NCBI GenBank assembly: GCA_037576195.1
Contig: CM075101.1
Location: 51,088,001 to 51,152,000, forward strand
Reading direction: 5' to 3'
DNA: 64,000 nt
Source: Phytoseiulus persimilis
Lineage: Eukaryota > Arthropoda > Arachnida > Mesostigmata > Phytoseiidae
Made by a program: the position numbers and the translations under genes. Below the pieces are notes generated by a model. The model made no database searches. It was not told the origin of the DNA and saw only the letters and a program-made list of their open reading frames with translations. How positions within the stretch are numbered: position 1 is the stretch's first letter; every line of letters starts with the position of its first letter. Positions 35,560 to 47,010 of the stretch are shown here, in pieces.

Positions 35560-37051
35560 GAAAAAAAAACGGGAGAAAGGGAGAGAGGGGGAAAATGACG
35601 CCGCTCCCCCGGCATCTGCTGCACAGGGCTCTGAGGGCCTCGACCGAGGAGCTCATTCACCAGAACGAAGGGAAACGAGGAATGGAATTACAGGAGAACC
35701 ATGCGCTCGCGATGGTAGAGGTAGTGCTTAGGCAGGGACATGCAGGCGCTAAGACCGGAATCATTCCGAGCGACGGGTTTGCCGCCAGAACTCGATGGGC
35801 TCTCACGAACATGCCCCGATGTTTGAGACGCTCATAGCTGAGAGTTTCCCGTAGACTGCCTGCTACTGGACTGGAACGCTGACGACCCTGATCATGTCGA
35901 CGGATACCCGATTCAATGGGAACTCCGCTACAAGTTTATTCACTCTCGTGTTCGTCCTATCACAAGCCTGCTCAGTGTAGCCGCTCTTCAATAGAGTAGA
36001 ATACGAGGCAACAAGGGATCCGTCGCTGCACGGATTTCCTCCAGCTTCCGCTCCATCCTTCCTCACTCATAATGTTCTGATTCATCGATTCCGTTCGTCA
36101 CGGATATTATCTGCCATCGACTTCCAAGGTCGTCGGCTAGTCGCGTTGTTAGTTTGCTTCTTCGCTGGGGATGCTCGCTGAATTTCCGGAGCAGACTCAG
36201 AAATTCAGGAATAATCTGGAAAATGAGCATGCGACTTCGTGATGGATTCTCCGTCGTCTGCCGGCAGTAGCATCCAGACGACCAGGCAGTCAGTCGCTAC
36301 GTTCAAACACGCACGATGATCGAAAGCCAGTAATGTGATTGTTGAACTCGCTTTATGTCGCTGTATGATCGCGCGAAGAGACCATTGGTGAACTTTCGAT
36401 TCTTAATCCATCCATCGTGTCCAAGAAGTGAGATCCACGAGCTCAGAAAACTATTATATTTTCCGACCAAGGGCCTCGTTGAACTATCGGTTTCCGAGTG
36501 AACTAGGGGAATCTCGTTCTCGGGTCCAATAGGGGTTGAAGTTTCTCGAGTGAGGGGGGAAGACGGCGAAAATTCCCCGTTACATTGGGGAGCTGGAGTA
36601 GTGACGAGAATCTTAGAGTAGGCGCGAGCATTCTCTGTTGGTTGTTCGCCGGAAAGTGAATGATTATCGACTCCGATCCGGATACTAATGATTTTCATGT
36701 CTCTTCCACTTATCATTGGACATCACTCCAAAGACGTCGTGCCTACGTGCCCACATCATGTCCGCCAACCGGCATCCTGACCAAGTTGAGGGTGTTGTCA
36801 TGCTATCATATGGAGGGAATATGCCTATTCATGGCGTCATGTAGAAATATTTGTCGCCCATTCGATCCAGATCGTGCGGAACGGTTCTCCAGCGGGTTGA
36901 ACGAGCAGAATATACCTGCGGTGAGCTTGAGGCATGCTTTCTGTGATGTGCATGGAACAACCAGGGCAGGCCACCACAACTTAGGTGCGCATCGGAGCCG
37001 CCACAACAGGAATTCGTGCTGTTGATCGGTATTCGGACCTTTCAGTTAAGG
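35560..37051. other. Stretch without a recognisable gene
   Basis: May include further 5' sequence of the - strand LINE (frames near 35863-36066), but no further domain could be recognised. A short purine-rich patch with an A9 run lies at about 35560-35600. A 137-codon - frame at 36303-36716 shows no domain. Confidence 0.35.
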
Positions 37052-37907
37052 CAGTGATTCCCAACCGGGATTCTGCAGATTCTGGCGGGTCCGTGAAGCT
37101 TTGCCGGGGGTCCTCGAGGGCCTCGATGCGATCAAATGCTCCCCGATTAATCGAGTTGAGAACACTGTCGAAGCAAACGTAAAGCACCCGACTTGCTGAT
37201 TCTTGACGAAGCATCTGAACTCGCTGAACTCTCCCACCTCCTGACGTTTTACTCGTAAACAGTATTCCACTGGTTTCAAGTATACTCTTGTGCTATTATA
37301 CTCATCGCGCGATCGCGCCACGAGCGGGAACCCGCCGAGAGCAGTCGTCCGAGATCGAAAGTACATGGTCTCTCCTTATTGAGTTGAAATGCGTTCCGAA
37401 GAACGAATGTTCCGCTATAGAGGGGCGTCTTCGCCGGCGTAGTTATCGCGCGTGACACTCGACTACCTGGGCCGTCAACGACGTGGTTGTGACTCTTCTT
37501 CTCTTCGCGCCATGCGTCGAAGGGCGTGTTCTACGTCTTTCAAAGAAGATCGAGAGCAGGAAAGGCCCATCGCCATAGGTAAATATCATTCATTGAGGAG
37601 CTCAACAAACTCTTCATCGTTATCTCCAAAAGAAATCGTCATCCTCAGAGATTGTTCCTTACCGAGTCGTCTACTCTGAGTTTGTGCCACCGAGTGGTCA
37701 AGAGGAATCAATTATCGACACTGCATTGTTCTTATTTCATTGACTAGGCACTTTCAATGGCAATGAGTGTCTGATATTCGGATGGGAAAATTGATGCATA
37801 AGCATGGACAGAGACTCCTCCTGGGCCCCGAGCGTGAATGAGAGGGGTCCGCAGACCCCACGGGGAAGGGGGGAGGTCCGCCGACTCAAAAAGGTTGGTA
37901 ACCCCTG
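37052..37907. mobile_element. hAT-like non-autonomous DNA transposon, about 856 bp
   Basis: The left end begins CAGTGATTCCCAACC and the right end, reverse-complemented, begins CAGGGGTTACCAACC: 12 of 15 terminal bases agree and both ends have the CAG...CTG form typical of hAT elements. Subterminal GGGTCCGTGAAGC (37087) and GGGGTCCGCAGACCCC (about 37844) are of the GGGGTCCGCG type that recurs next to hAT termini. Flanking 8-mers AGTTAAGG and AGTTGGAG agree at only 5 of 8 positions, so a target-site duplication is not clear. No transposase motif was recognised inside. A 12-bp palindrome GCGCGATCGCGC lies at 37307-37318. The two ends might instead belong to two different decayed elements. Confidence 0.55.
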
Positions 37908-38338
37908 AGTTGGAGATGGGGCATCCACTCCCCTTGAAAGTGTGATTCGTGTCTGCAGAGCTCGCTAGCCTCCCGAAATGGATGGGGGCATCCCGGAAGA
38001 AAAAGCAGCGAAAGATAGCCAAGATTTCCTCAAGACGTTATCCTCTCAAATCCGGGTGATGGGCCCACTTTTCCTATCTGAGATCCGGGGTTGAGAGTAG
38101 CGAGTGGCACGTGCTGGAGTGGAGGACATCGGTCGCTCACATTCGAGTGACCTCCTGTTCCAACTTCCTCTGAGCTCAAGACCCCCTGCCCAACAGGCTT
38201 GTTTTATATATTATGGTTGCTGGATGACTTCTCTGCACCTTGGAATGATCGTACGCGATCCACCCAGAAATGCTGTGATTGGAAGGTGAAGGGCGAAATC
38301 GATGATCGAGCCCCCAAAGCTCATGCTCAACTCTTAAG
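37908..38338. other. Gap between two hAT-like elements
   Basis: No gene recognised. It holds frames of 61 and part of 122 codons (+) without domains. A segment near 38080-38097 (GATCCGGGGTTGAGAG) resembles another decayed terminus, but no partner end was found. Confidence 0.35.
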
Positions 38339-38449
38339 CAGAGTTTCTCAACCTTCGCCCCTCACCGGGCCCCAACAAACCCGTCGTCAGTCCTTGGCGA
38401 CCCGCCGCCGACCCCCAACGGCTGGTACCGTGTTCGTTGAGAAACACTG
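38339..38449. mobile_element. hAT-type MITE, 111 bp
   Basis: The left end is CAGAGTTTCTCAAC. The right end, reverse-complemented, is CAGTGTTTCTCAAC: 13 of 14 terminal bases match. CAGTGTTTCTCAACC-type ends are characteristic of many hAT families. The 83-base interior is C-rich (CCCC and CCGCCGCC words) and cannot code for a transposase, so this is a non-autonomous miniature element. Flanking 8-mers CTCTTAAG and CTCAGAGA are not a clear target-site duplication, which suggests age. Confidence 0.65.
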
Positions 38450-39840
38450 CTCAGAGAGTTCTAGAGGTGGCGACAGAACCGCTACGCGACACTCTCGTTG
38501 TGGAGCCATCCCCGCTGCTCAGATGGTTACAGGGTTCAAGCAGCCGAGCGGATCGTTGCAAAGATAGCACGGACTTCGACTGGTCCCGCTCACAGGACGG
38601 GTATAGAGAGAGGACACGCTCAGAAGAGAGGGAACATCGTACGGAACACAATGGCAGGAGAGAGTTCCCCAGTGAATCTCACAGTGTTCTCATCGTGGAT
38701 GAGCGAGCGATCGATGCGGTTTTTGTTCATGAGGTCGGACATGACGAGAACGCGTCAAGCGCAAGAATTCGGAATGTTCTTTCGTGCAATGTACTCGAGA
38801 CGTTAACAGCATGACTTCTGGCAAGAATGGATGCCAATCCTGCACAGAGAACTCCTAAGAAACCCCACATTGAGCGAGCAGTTCGGCTGCGGGGTGCTTC
38901 GTTCGCCCGGAGCAAAGTGGGAATGTCCTGGCGCATGGTGTTCCAGAGGCGTTCGCTCGCAAGCGAAATTATCGGGAGCGATGACAAATGAACTAGATCA
39001 CACGGTAAGAAGACGTTTTCCGCCGCATGATGCATTCACCAGCTCGGAGCGGATCAGTTGATCGGAGCGCATGGGAAGTTTTCGACTGCGCTTGAGTCAA
39101 ACTCACACTATTGTTAACCGATGTCTTGTTTCCCAGCGGAGAGATACAATCGAGAACGAACCAACGGGTTCAAAAGCACCACCAATCGGGAATGGGAGTG
39201 AAACACTGTATTGAAACTCTCGGAAATCTGTAATGACGTTGAGTAAGAGGATTCGTCGGAGGTAGTTCCGTAGATACTTCGAATAACATCGCGTAGCCGG
39301 ATTCCTCCGAGTGAAAACCCCAATCGTTCGAAGAATGCTCTGTTCGCTCCACGCTCAACTGATGAACGGCGCAGTGGTTCGGGGAAGGGAAATAACTGAA
39401 GCCACCAGCATCTTCGGAAAGAGACCGAGATTCGCGTGACTCCACTCTTCTGAGAGATCAGGCACGAGTCTGATCAGAGAACTCCGCAATAGCTATTCTT
39501 TGGGTAGTCACGATTTTCGCAGCGAAAGTTCACGGGAGCTCGAATCGCGGCCCGGGAGGGAGTTCACGCTTTTCACAGCTCATGGATCATGATTATCAGT
39601 GTTTTGGGAGAAGTTTCCCCAGAGTCCAGGCTTCCCATGTGCAGATCCGCCCAATCGGAATAATTCTCAAACAAGCGACTCGCTTCCGCGGTCTTCCGCC
39701 TGCTCTAAAAAACACCTTCCCATAACGGCGCTTCATGATTCAGAAGTCGTCCTCAAAGCATGTCGATTCTCTTTGGAATTATCTCCAAGTTTACGAGCAC
39801 TTGCTGAGTCGATTGTCAAACCCCGATTACCTCGGGAGAC
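38450..39840. other. Stretch without a recognisable gene
   Basis: The longest frame is 125 codons (38437-38814, +, starting inside the MITE); others are 102 codons or fewer. None shows a domain or convincing splice sites. Confidence 0.4.
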
Positions 39841-39867
39841 TTGCTCTCTGGGGTCCCCAGAGAGCAA
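39841..39867. repeat. 27-nt perfect hairpin sequence
   Basis: TTGCTCTCTGGGG and CCCCAGAGAGCAA are perfect 13-bp inverted repeats separated by a single T. A second perfect palindrome, CGCTCGAGCG, follows at 39871-39880. Such long, nearly spacer-free palindromes are uncommon by chance. It could be a cruciform, a binding site for a dimer or a relic of an inverted-repeat element. Confidence 0.9.
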
Positions 39868-39880
39868 CTTCGCTCGAGCG

Positions 39881-42800
39881 AGGCCAACGGGTTTCCGCAA
39901 TTAATGGCCGTAAAAACCGTAATCACGAGAGCTATATCTGCTTGGAACGTTCATGAGATTGTGGAGAGGGTTATTCAATCAACTGCCAGTATCCCCACCG
40001 TTTTCGTCGCCATCAACGAACAATTGGGTCGTTGTCCATCACATGTTTAGATTCTTCTTTTCGGCTGCTGAAAGCCGAGATATTCGAGTGAAAAATAGCT
40101 TCCTCATCATTCGAATGCAATCGTAGATATCTCGACTTCACTTGATGACGGCGACAATACTCAAGCTTCCCGCGCCCACGCTGCGTTCGCACTAGTGAGG
40201 AACGAACGTCTCCGTAGATACTATCAATATTACGGCTGGACAGGAGCCTGCTATGAGAGCACAAAAAGACCGTGGCGCCGGCAATCTCACCACGCGCCTA
40301 GAGTTTTCCAAGAAGTATGCTTCGACTATTTCTCGCGCCGAATACTGGAATACAAGTGACCGGTGAAGAATGTGATTTGATGAGATCTATATTTCCGAGG
40401 AGCAACATCATTGTCGCTGTAGAATACTTCGTTCAACAATGTATTTTGTGGTTTCCATCAAACATGCTTCGAATTTTCGATCGCTCGAAAGCTTTAAAGG
40501 AACAGCTCGACATAATTGACCGACTGACTGACTCATCGAGATTGGATGCTGCCTCGAAGAGTCTACAGAGGTTATTCTTCCACCTTTCCGAAAAAACGAG
40601 GGAAATTTATATTGGTGTTCACCATGGGTTCCAGCCCCGAGGTCCCACCGTAATCCGGAGTGAGAAACTTCCCATGACAGAAAGAGCGTGCTGCCACCGA
40701 ACTATCTCACTGAACAAGGTACGGTACGGAGAAATCGATTCACTCTTGACCTATCGGAGCCCTAACCAGTAGAAATCATGCAGCCCGCCGACTATCTAGA
40801 ACGAGTCGTATTGTGGAAATTTCTGATCTGATCGCATACCCCGATTCAAGTTGCTGCCATATTACACAATCTATGCTACAGTAGGAGAACTCCAAACCGT
40901 GAGCTGAATCTGGGGTCTCTTCGGCTATTCTGGGAGTGAGACAAAGCTCTGTTACTCTACTTGAAGAACCGCGGCCGCAATTGATACTCGCGCTTATTCT
41001 CCAGTCCCCTATCTTCAGGGTGAATGTCGGCGCATGAAGATGAGGTTAGGGAATGGGGCCCAGCTCCAACGTATTCTGGCGTCGTTTGGACTTGATTCTG
41101 CGGTTGAGCCGTCTGTTATGGAAAATTGGGCTTCAAAATTAATACACAAGCTTAGCAAGCCCAAAGCAAACCTTCTGGCCGCGGATTCGAGTTTCCCTCG
41201 GCCCTGTGAAGACCCCTCATTAGCTCCGGATCGGATCTCCATGCCAGCGAGCATTCCAATTGGGGTCAAATCAGCTAACAGAGCTCACTCCGATGTTCAA
41301 ACATTGTAACCCCCTGGAACGCTTTCTTGCCCTACCAGAGATGTTAGCTGGCCTGCGAAACTGATGAGCGGTACACACAAGACCGGGAGGAACTCCAATC
41401 CAGAGTTAGAAGATATCCACTCGACCTTGGCGTTAGTTCCGAGAACGTTGATGCTCATATCCCGATGAAAAAACAACTGTGGAATCCAGTTTCGTCGACC
41501 GTAATTCATTGTAACGCTGAAGAGGAGGAGCATTTTTTTTCCTGCAGCGGGAACACTGCATGGCGTTTGTCGCATCTTCCCCTACTGCTCCGAAACCAGA
41601 CGCATACCACGCGATTGAAAGTTGATATGAGTGTTGCCTCGTTGACCTCCTTGCAGCAGGCGGGGCCCTGCTTTCATTAGACAGATCCGACGTCAAGGCA
41701 GGAGCTGACTCGGTCGCTTCATCGGTTCGCCCGACTCCGTGGATTCTCGGCGACCAGACGACACTTGAGAGTTGCTGGATTATACTCTTGCTGCTCCTGC
41801 CCTCGCTGCGGCTGCTATTGACATCCCGCCCACCACCCACACTCCGTCATTGTGAGAGAAAGTGGATGAAGCACTTCGTCCCTCCAGCAAGTCGTGCCCC
41901 CAGCAGCCCGTAGACAAGTGCAGTTCCGAGCAAGTCCCCAGCTGAGCCCGCGTCTAGGAGCGCGCTGATCAGGGAAAACTCGGAGACACGCATTGTTCGA
42001 CATTTGAGGCCCATCGTCGCCGATGTTCCGCATTCTTGCACGATCCCATTCAGGGGTTGCTCCGATCCCGAGCGCAAACTGAACCAGCTCCGCCAAGCTC
42101 CGATGAATTATTCTCTCTTCTCGTTCTCGGGAAGAACCACGCTCCGTCGGAGCACAGTTAGGCTTTTTCTCACGCGGAAACGCTCGAAACAGTCTTTCAG
42201 TGCTCAACCGAGCTGAAAACAGCCGTCTGACCGCGAAATTCGTATACTCATGGAGCGATACAAGTGTACATGGGGGGTTTCACCTCGATCCAAGCTCATT
42301 TCCGGAATCGATTCCTGGAACTTTGCCCTCGTGTCCTGTTCCCGTTGAGTTATCAGCAAGTTAATTTCGTTTCTCCCAACTATTCGTCCTGCTGAAGTAT
42401 CAGGCGATCAACGAGTAGGCACTTCTTGAAGTTGCGGGAAAGCGGGAGTCGACGTTGCGTGTACGATGGAGACTGCCTTCGGCTGAGCTCCTGTCGATTA
42501 TCCGACAACATAATGGTATGTTTGACAGGATAACTGTTGCCCCGAGAATCGAGATGCCAGGACAGCGTGAATGAGAGTTTGGTGCATTAGCAACGCCGTC
42601 GGAGAAGAGGCTCCGAGTTGCTCTCTAGGATTTCCTATCGACTTCATGAAGATCACTGCGACCTTGTTCAGTGCTGTGCAGTGAAACGGCCCTAGACGCA
42701 GGTGCGCGGAGTTCGTCTGCGATGCTTCGATTCAATCTCAATCTTGAAGCGAACCGTTCGAAGCGATCTGTCCTTCCAGCGTCGCAAAATCTAGCGATCG

Positions 42801-44331
42801 ATCGGAGGCCTATGCGTTCGACAACGATGTCAACAACTGAGTGTGTGAGCTCGTTCCCTCCTCATATCGCAGCGGTGTTGATGGAAGCTGCCAGTTTGAC
42901 GGGTTCCTCACACCTGCAGCCATTCCTCTCTGAACCCAATCCACTCCCGGAGGAGCTTTATTAGAAGCCGACGAACGAGTCATCATAGACGGAGGAATAG
43001 AAGCGGCCCAGGCAAAGAGGAGTCAAGGAACGAATCAACGGTGTCCCGGAGTGCTGTGGATGATGAATTACCCCCTAAGTGAGTTTTGTTGTCCAAATAC
43101 GATTAAGCCGCGAGCATTTTCGTCCGAGGAACCTCTTTGTTTGAAGCGACGAGTTGTCTGAGAAGGCTGTGAACATACCCCCTGACCTGGGCGCGGACGT
43201 ATCCTCGGCGCAGCTGCCCTCCTCCGTTAGGGAAATTTTCATTGCGAGGAGGCTGTCCGAGTACAACACAGAAAACTATCTCGGTGGACAGCTCGCGGAA
43301 TCTTGCCGTTCTCTGTCAATCGCGTTTCCGTCGCGGACATTCCGAACTCGACAATCGCCCCGCTCTCAGTGAATGGTCCCTTGTTCCAGTATGCAAGCGA
43401 TCGTTGGAACGTTGAATTAAACACGCGGGCTATTAGCCAGCTCCACTTGGCCGCTTGTCGTTGTTGCTGCCGACAGCCCGTCGGCGTGCCACTTCGCAAC
43501 GAGCCATTCGCTGCGAACGCTACCGCATTCAATCGTTGCGTCAGACTTGCTTTCAGCTGCAGAACCGAGCAATATCTCACCAGTGGGCTCTCGGGCTCTT
43601 TGGTCTACGTCTACGTTCGGGACTCCGTCATGCGCGGCGTCCAGGTCCCACGTTTAACATAGCCATGCTCGTCAGGCGGGCGGGGCGCATAGCGGATGCC
43701 TCCGAACGCAAAGAGAGCATTGTCAATTTGTTCTTCCTAACTCACGACCCAGAAGATCGAATATCTCGATTCGGAGCTGCGCAGTGCAACGCCATAGCAG
43801 AACAGTGAATCCAAGTCCGAAGGCTTTCAGAAAATCTGATTTCAAAGCTTCAGCTCAATCCGATCCCGAAGCCAAGCCCGATCTTTCGTTCGTTATATTC
43901 TCCTGAACCGGCGGAGACGTTTCTCTGGAAACGACACAGGCGTCGGAGTACGTGATACACTGTTCAACACCTCAACCACACAGCTCGGGGTGGTCGCCGA
44001 TGAAGGTCGAAATGCTCCGCGAACCAAGCGTGATCATAATCACTCAACAACACAGGGTGGTCAAAATAGTCCAGGATCTACTTCCAAACCTATGCAGTAC
44101 GCGCGAGCGGAGTCTGAAACCTCTGTAGCGAAGCATACTTGAACTATCCGCGTGACGGCAGCGGCACATACTCGTTTCCGGCAGGACCAGACGGGAAAAA
44201 GATGAAGATGAATGAAATTCCTCGACATCGTCCGGATATATCCACAGGGAAATGAAGACGTGGACTGAAACCGTTGGCGAGGGACTCTAAAGAGCTTCGA
44301 TATCGACGAGTCGGATGAATTCGTTCGGATA
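39881..44331. other. Stretch without a confirmed gene
   Basis: The most protein-like frame is 40317-40772 (+, 151 codons). It has balanced composition and a helical middle (SKALKEQLDIIDRLTDSSRLDAASKSL would be its core, positions 40483-40563), but it shows no known domain and its length is within chance expectation. A frame at 39841-40050 (+) ends in the same neighbourhood. Other frames up to 136 codons on - show nothing. Confidence 0.35.
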
Positions 44332-44709
44332 TTGAGTGAATTCATTCGCGTGAGTGGGTGTCAGTCCGCAGAATGTCAGAGAGATGAGAGCATTGTTACG
44401 ATGGAGACGTCAGCCATTTGGAGGGCAACAGCGATGACAACTCTGAGTGACGCCTCGGAGTCGCATCGTTGCAAACGTCATCGAAGGAAACCACGTGGCT
44501 CGCAGGCACTCTCTAATTGGTTCGTCCCCAGAGACATCAGAGGGATTTTGACGTGCGATGAACTCAATGGCATGATGGGCATAGCCGTATGCTGCTTGGC
44601 GTGTATAATTCTCGGGTTCTGGGTCATCCGCGTCTGTTTCGCAGTCCCGGAGCAGTCGCATCTTCTTCTCGAGCATTTCCGTTTAGCTATTCCTGTGGTG
44701 AGCTGCTAG
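44332..44709 (+). CDS. Open frame with a predicted membrane segment, unknown
   Basis: A 125-codon frame with a 20-25-residue hydrophobic run near residues 80-105 (IAVCCLACIILGFWVIRVCF), preceded by a basic region (RCKRHRRKPRG). A GTGAGC donor-like site at 44698 would truncate it after LAIPV. The hydrophobic run would suit a single transmembrane helix. There is no signal peptide at the first Met and no family match. Length is within chance expectation, so it is listed only because of the membrane-like run. Confidence 0.15.
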   Translation: MSEFIRVSGCQSAECQRDESIVTMETSAIWRATAMTTLSDASESHRCKRHRRKPRGSQALSNWFVPRDIRGILTCDELNGMMGIAVCCLACIILGFWVIRVCFAVPEQSHLLLEHFRLAIPVVSC

Positions 44710-46823
44710 TGTATTCCTAGAAGGGAGGGTAACCGAAATTTCCCACGTTTCCCTCGATTTTCCTCGGAATCAGCTTGACAATGCCCGATCCGGCCGACAA
44801 GGCAAAATAGCCGACGATCAATGGCGAATTTCGGCGACGTAAGTGGACAAAAGTATTTGAATGTTCTTCGCGACTCATCTCGGCCTCTTGAGTGGAGAGG
44901 AACTCGCGAAAATTCCATCACCGTTCTCCGATCTTGAGCACATTCCAGACCGTTATAGACAGGTTGTGGAATTCCGATATGTCGGATTAGGCTCAAGGGA
45001 GAGCGCCATTGGTGCTGCTTCTGAGAGGGAAACCTCGCTCACACGTCATTTGTAGCTTTTGCTCCGTCCACGGAATAAAAGCAATTCCTTGCTCCTCGTC
45101 TTGGCGCCATGCTTCACTCTTTCGGAGGAGCATCGAAACAGCGACCAAAAATCCAAAATTAGCGCCGAGACCAAGTTAAAATAGCTTGCTGAGACACTCA
45201 CTGGGAAGCCCGAAAATAAGTTGCATAGGGAAGAGTGTTTTTAGCCTCTGTTGTGATCTTTCGTAAACGGAGAGTCTCAAGAGGAGATATGCAGATTGTC
45301 TGGCATGGTCCCCATGTACTTCCATCGCGGTTCGAATATTTCGGTTATCCTCGACTCCTTGGGCCGCGCAAATCTCAAAGTTGACGCCCTCAGGGCAAGA
45401 ATGGGTGAAGCTTGCTGGGCCGCGTGGCAAAGCTCTGAAGAGCCATCCTCGATTAAAAAAGAGGGGACGGTCAAACGGCGTCACAATCTGACTTGGCATG
45501 TCCTTGAAGCATTTGAGCATGGAAAATACAAGGGGAAATCGGAGAGGCTTATTGCCCACCTATTTTGATTGAAATTTCCACTGTGCGTCGGTTAACTCGG
45601 CTTCGAAGAAGAGCTTCATGACAGGAGACGATTGAGGAGTCATCGATGCGCTTCCTTTCGGAACCACCCATCGGCAATCGAACCGCTGGTGTCAAAGGTC
45701 GAAAAGGCAGCAGCGATGGCCTTGTTATCACAGCAGAACGTTCTGACCTCGACTCCAAGAGATTCCCGCTTTCTATTCAATTCACCGACACCAATAATGA
45801 GGCGAAGCTTTCTTTTGAGGAACTTCTTCGCTCCGATGACTCTGATTGAAGAGGGCGAGGGGGAAGATGGTGGTGGCAGAGAGAAGGTGACCGGGATAGG
45901 CAAGGAGGGTTCATCGAGAGTACAAGAGGTGAGATATTAGAGGAACCAGGAAACCAGCGAGCTCGGTGGAAAGTAGAGAAGAAAGAAACAAAGAAGGGAG
46001 AACGAGTGCGAAAGGCGGAGAGTGCGGAGAAGAAGGAGAGAGGAAGAGCGAGAGGAAAGAATACAATATCGACCAGCAGCCGTGGGCTAACGAGTGGGAA
46101 CTCTTTTCACTCTCCCAACACTGACCGAGCCGCCCACTATTAGACTATATCACAATTGTCGTCGAGTCTTCAACACTTTCGTCCGCTTTCCATCGTCCTT
46201 CCTCTCAATCTCAACGGTCTCACTCCGGTGATCCACTTCACTAGTCAACCCGGTATACACATCAACTTGTAGACAGTCAGATAAATATTCCTCTAGTTAG
46301 ATATATAGTTATATATTTAGAATCGGCGTCCTCGAAATGGACTGTTCCTATAGTTTCCCTTCAGGGTCTCCCTCTCGGAGAAGCTGACACGACGGATGAC
46401 GCGTGTTTCTGCGGCGGGGTTGGCCCAATGTACTCTCCTACAATTATAACCAGGGCTGAAGAGACTAACGTTTCCCGCGGTGGTCTCCAAAAGGACATAA
46501 TCTTCCGACCCTGGAAGAACCTGGCCTGAGAGATTTGATATGATTTACGAGAGGGGCCATAAGTTCGACGGGCGCTCTTAGGGTGACCCGTACGCCCCAT
46601 CACACTTCTCCTTCGCTTTGACACCCCGAACAGGTATTTTTCCGGGCCTGAAGGACTGCACTCATCACGCCAGCCTCCTCATATCGAGTCAATAATATTG
46701 ATATTTCCATCCGAAACGAGTGACTAGGGGAATGTGATTATGATGATCGCTAAACGGTTGCTCTGCTCCAGGGCATGGGGAGCCCAGATCCGAGCACGCG
46801 CAAGGTCTTCAGCGGAAGATGGC
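44710..46823. other. Stretch without a confirmed gene; possible promoter region
   Basis: Frames at 45296-45568 (+, 90 codons, basic and helical C-terminus) and 45646-45849 (+, acidic C-terminus SFEELLRSDDSD) read naturally but are short and unassigned. A purine-rich tract at 45845-46075 is followed by a CT-rich then AT-rich stretch (46140-46320, with TATATAGTTATATATTTAG at 46301-46319), an arrangement that could be a promoter and leader. No recognisable protein starts downstream. Confidence 0.3.
45845..46075 (+). repeat. Purine-rich tract
   Basis: A/G-biased sequence with GAAGAAAGAAAC and GAGAGGAAGAG words. Confidence 0.7.
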
Positions 46824-47010
46824 ATTCGGATCCGGATTCCAGCCGAGTCCGATTCGAGCTCATTTCTGGGGTTCCTTGGATGTGATTCTGGGATCAATCT
46901 CCATGGGCCCCAAAAGTATGGTCAGATCCATTCAAGCCCGGATCCGGATGTGGACTTGAATCCGAACTCCAATACTGGCCGAATTCGGACCCTCGAATCC
47001 GAATCATGCC
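46824..47010. repeat. Degenerate GGATTC / GGATCCGGA repeat
   Basis: Interspersed words TTCGGATCCGGATTCC (46825), GATTCGAGC, CCCGGATCCGGATG (46938), TTGAATCCGAACTCC and CGAATCCGAATC (46993) indicate a decayed short-unit repeat based on GGATTC/TCCGAA. Read as protein it gives Arg-Ile and Asp-Ser/Pro alternations inside a 119-codon frame (46734-47093), which is therefore unlikely to be a real gene. Confidence 0.5.

Noticed and set aside
39368..39440. A-box-like GGCGCAGTGGTTCGGGG on +
   Set aside because: No B box or paired arms follow within tRNA length.
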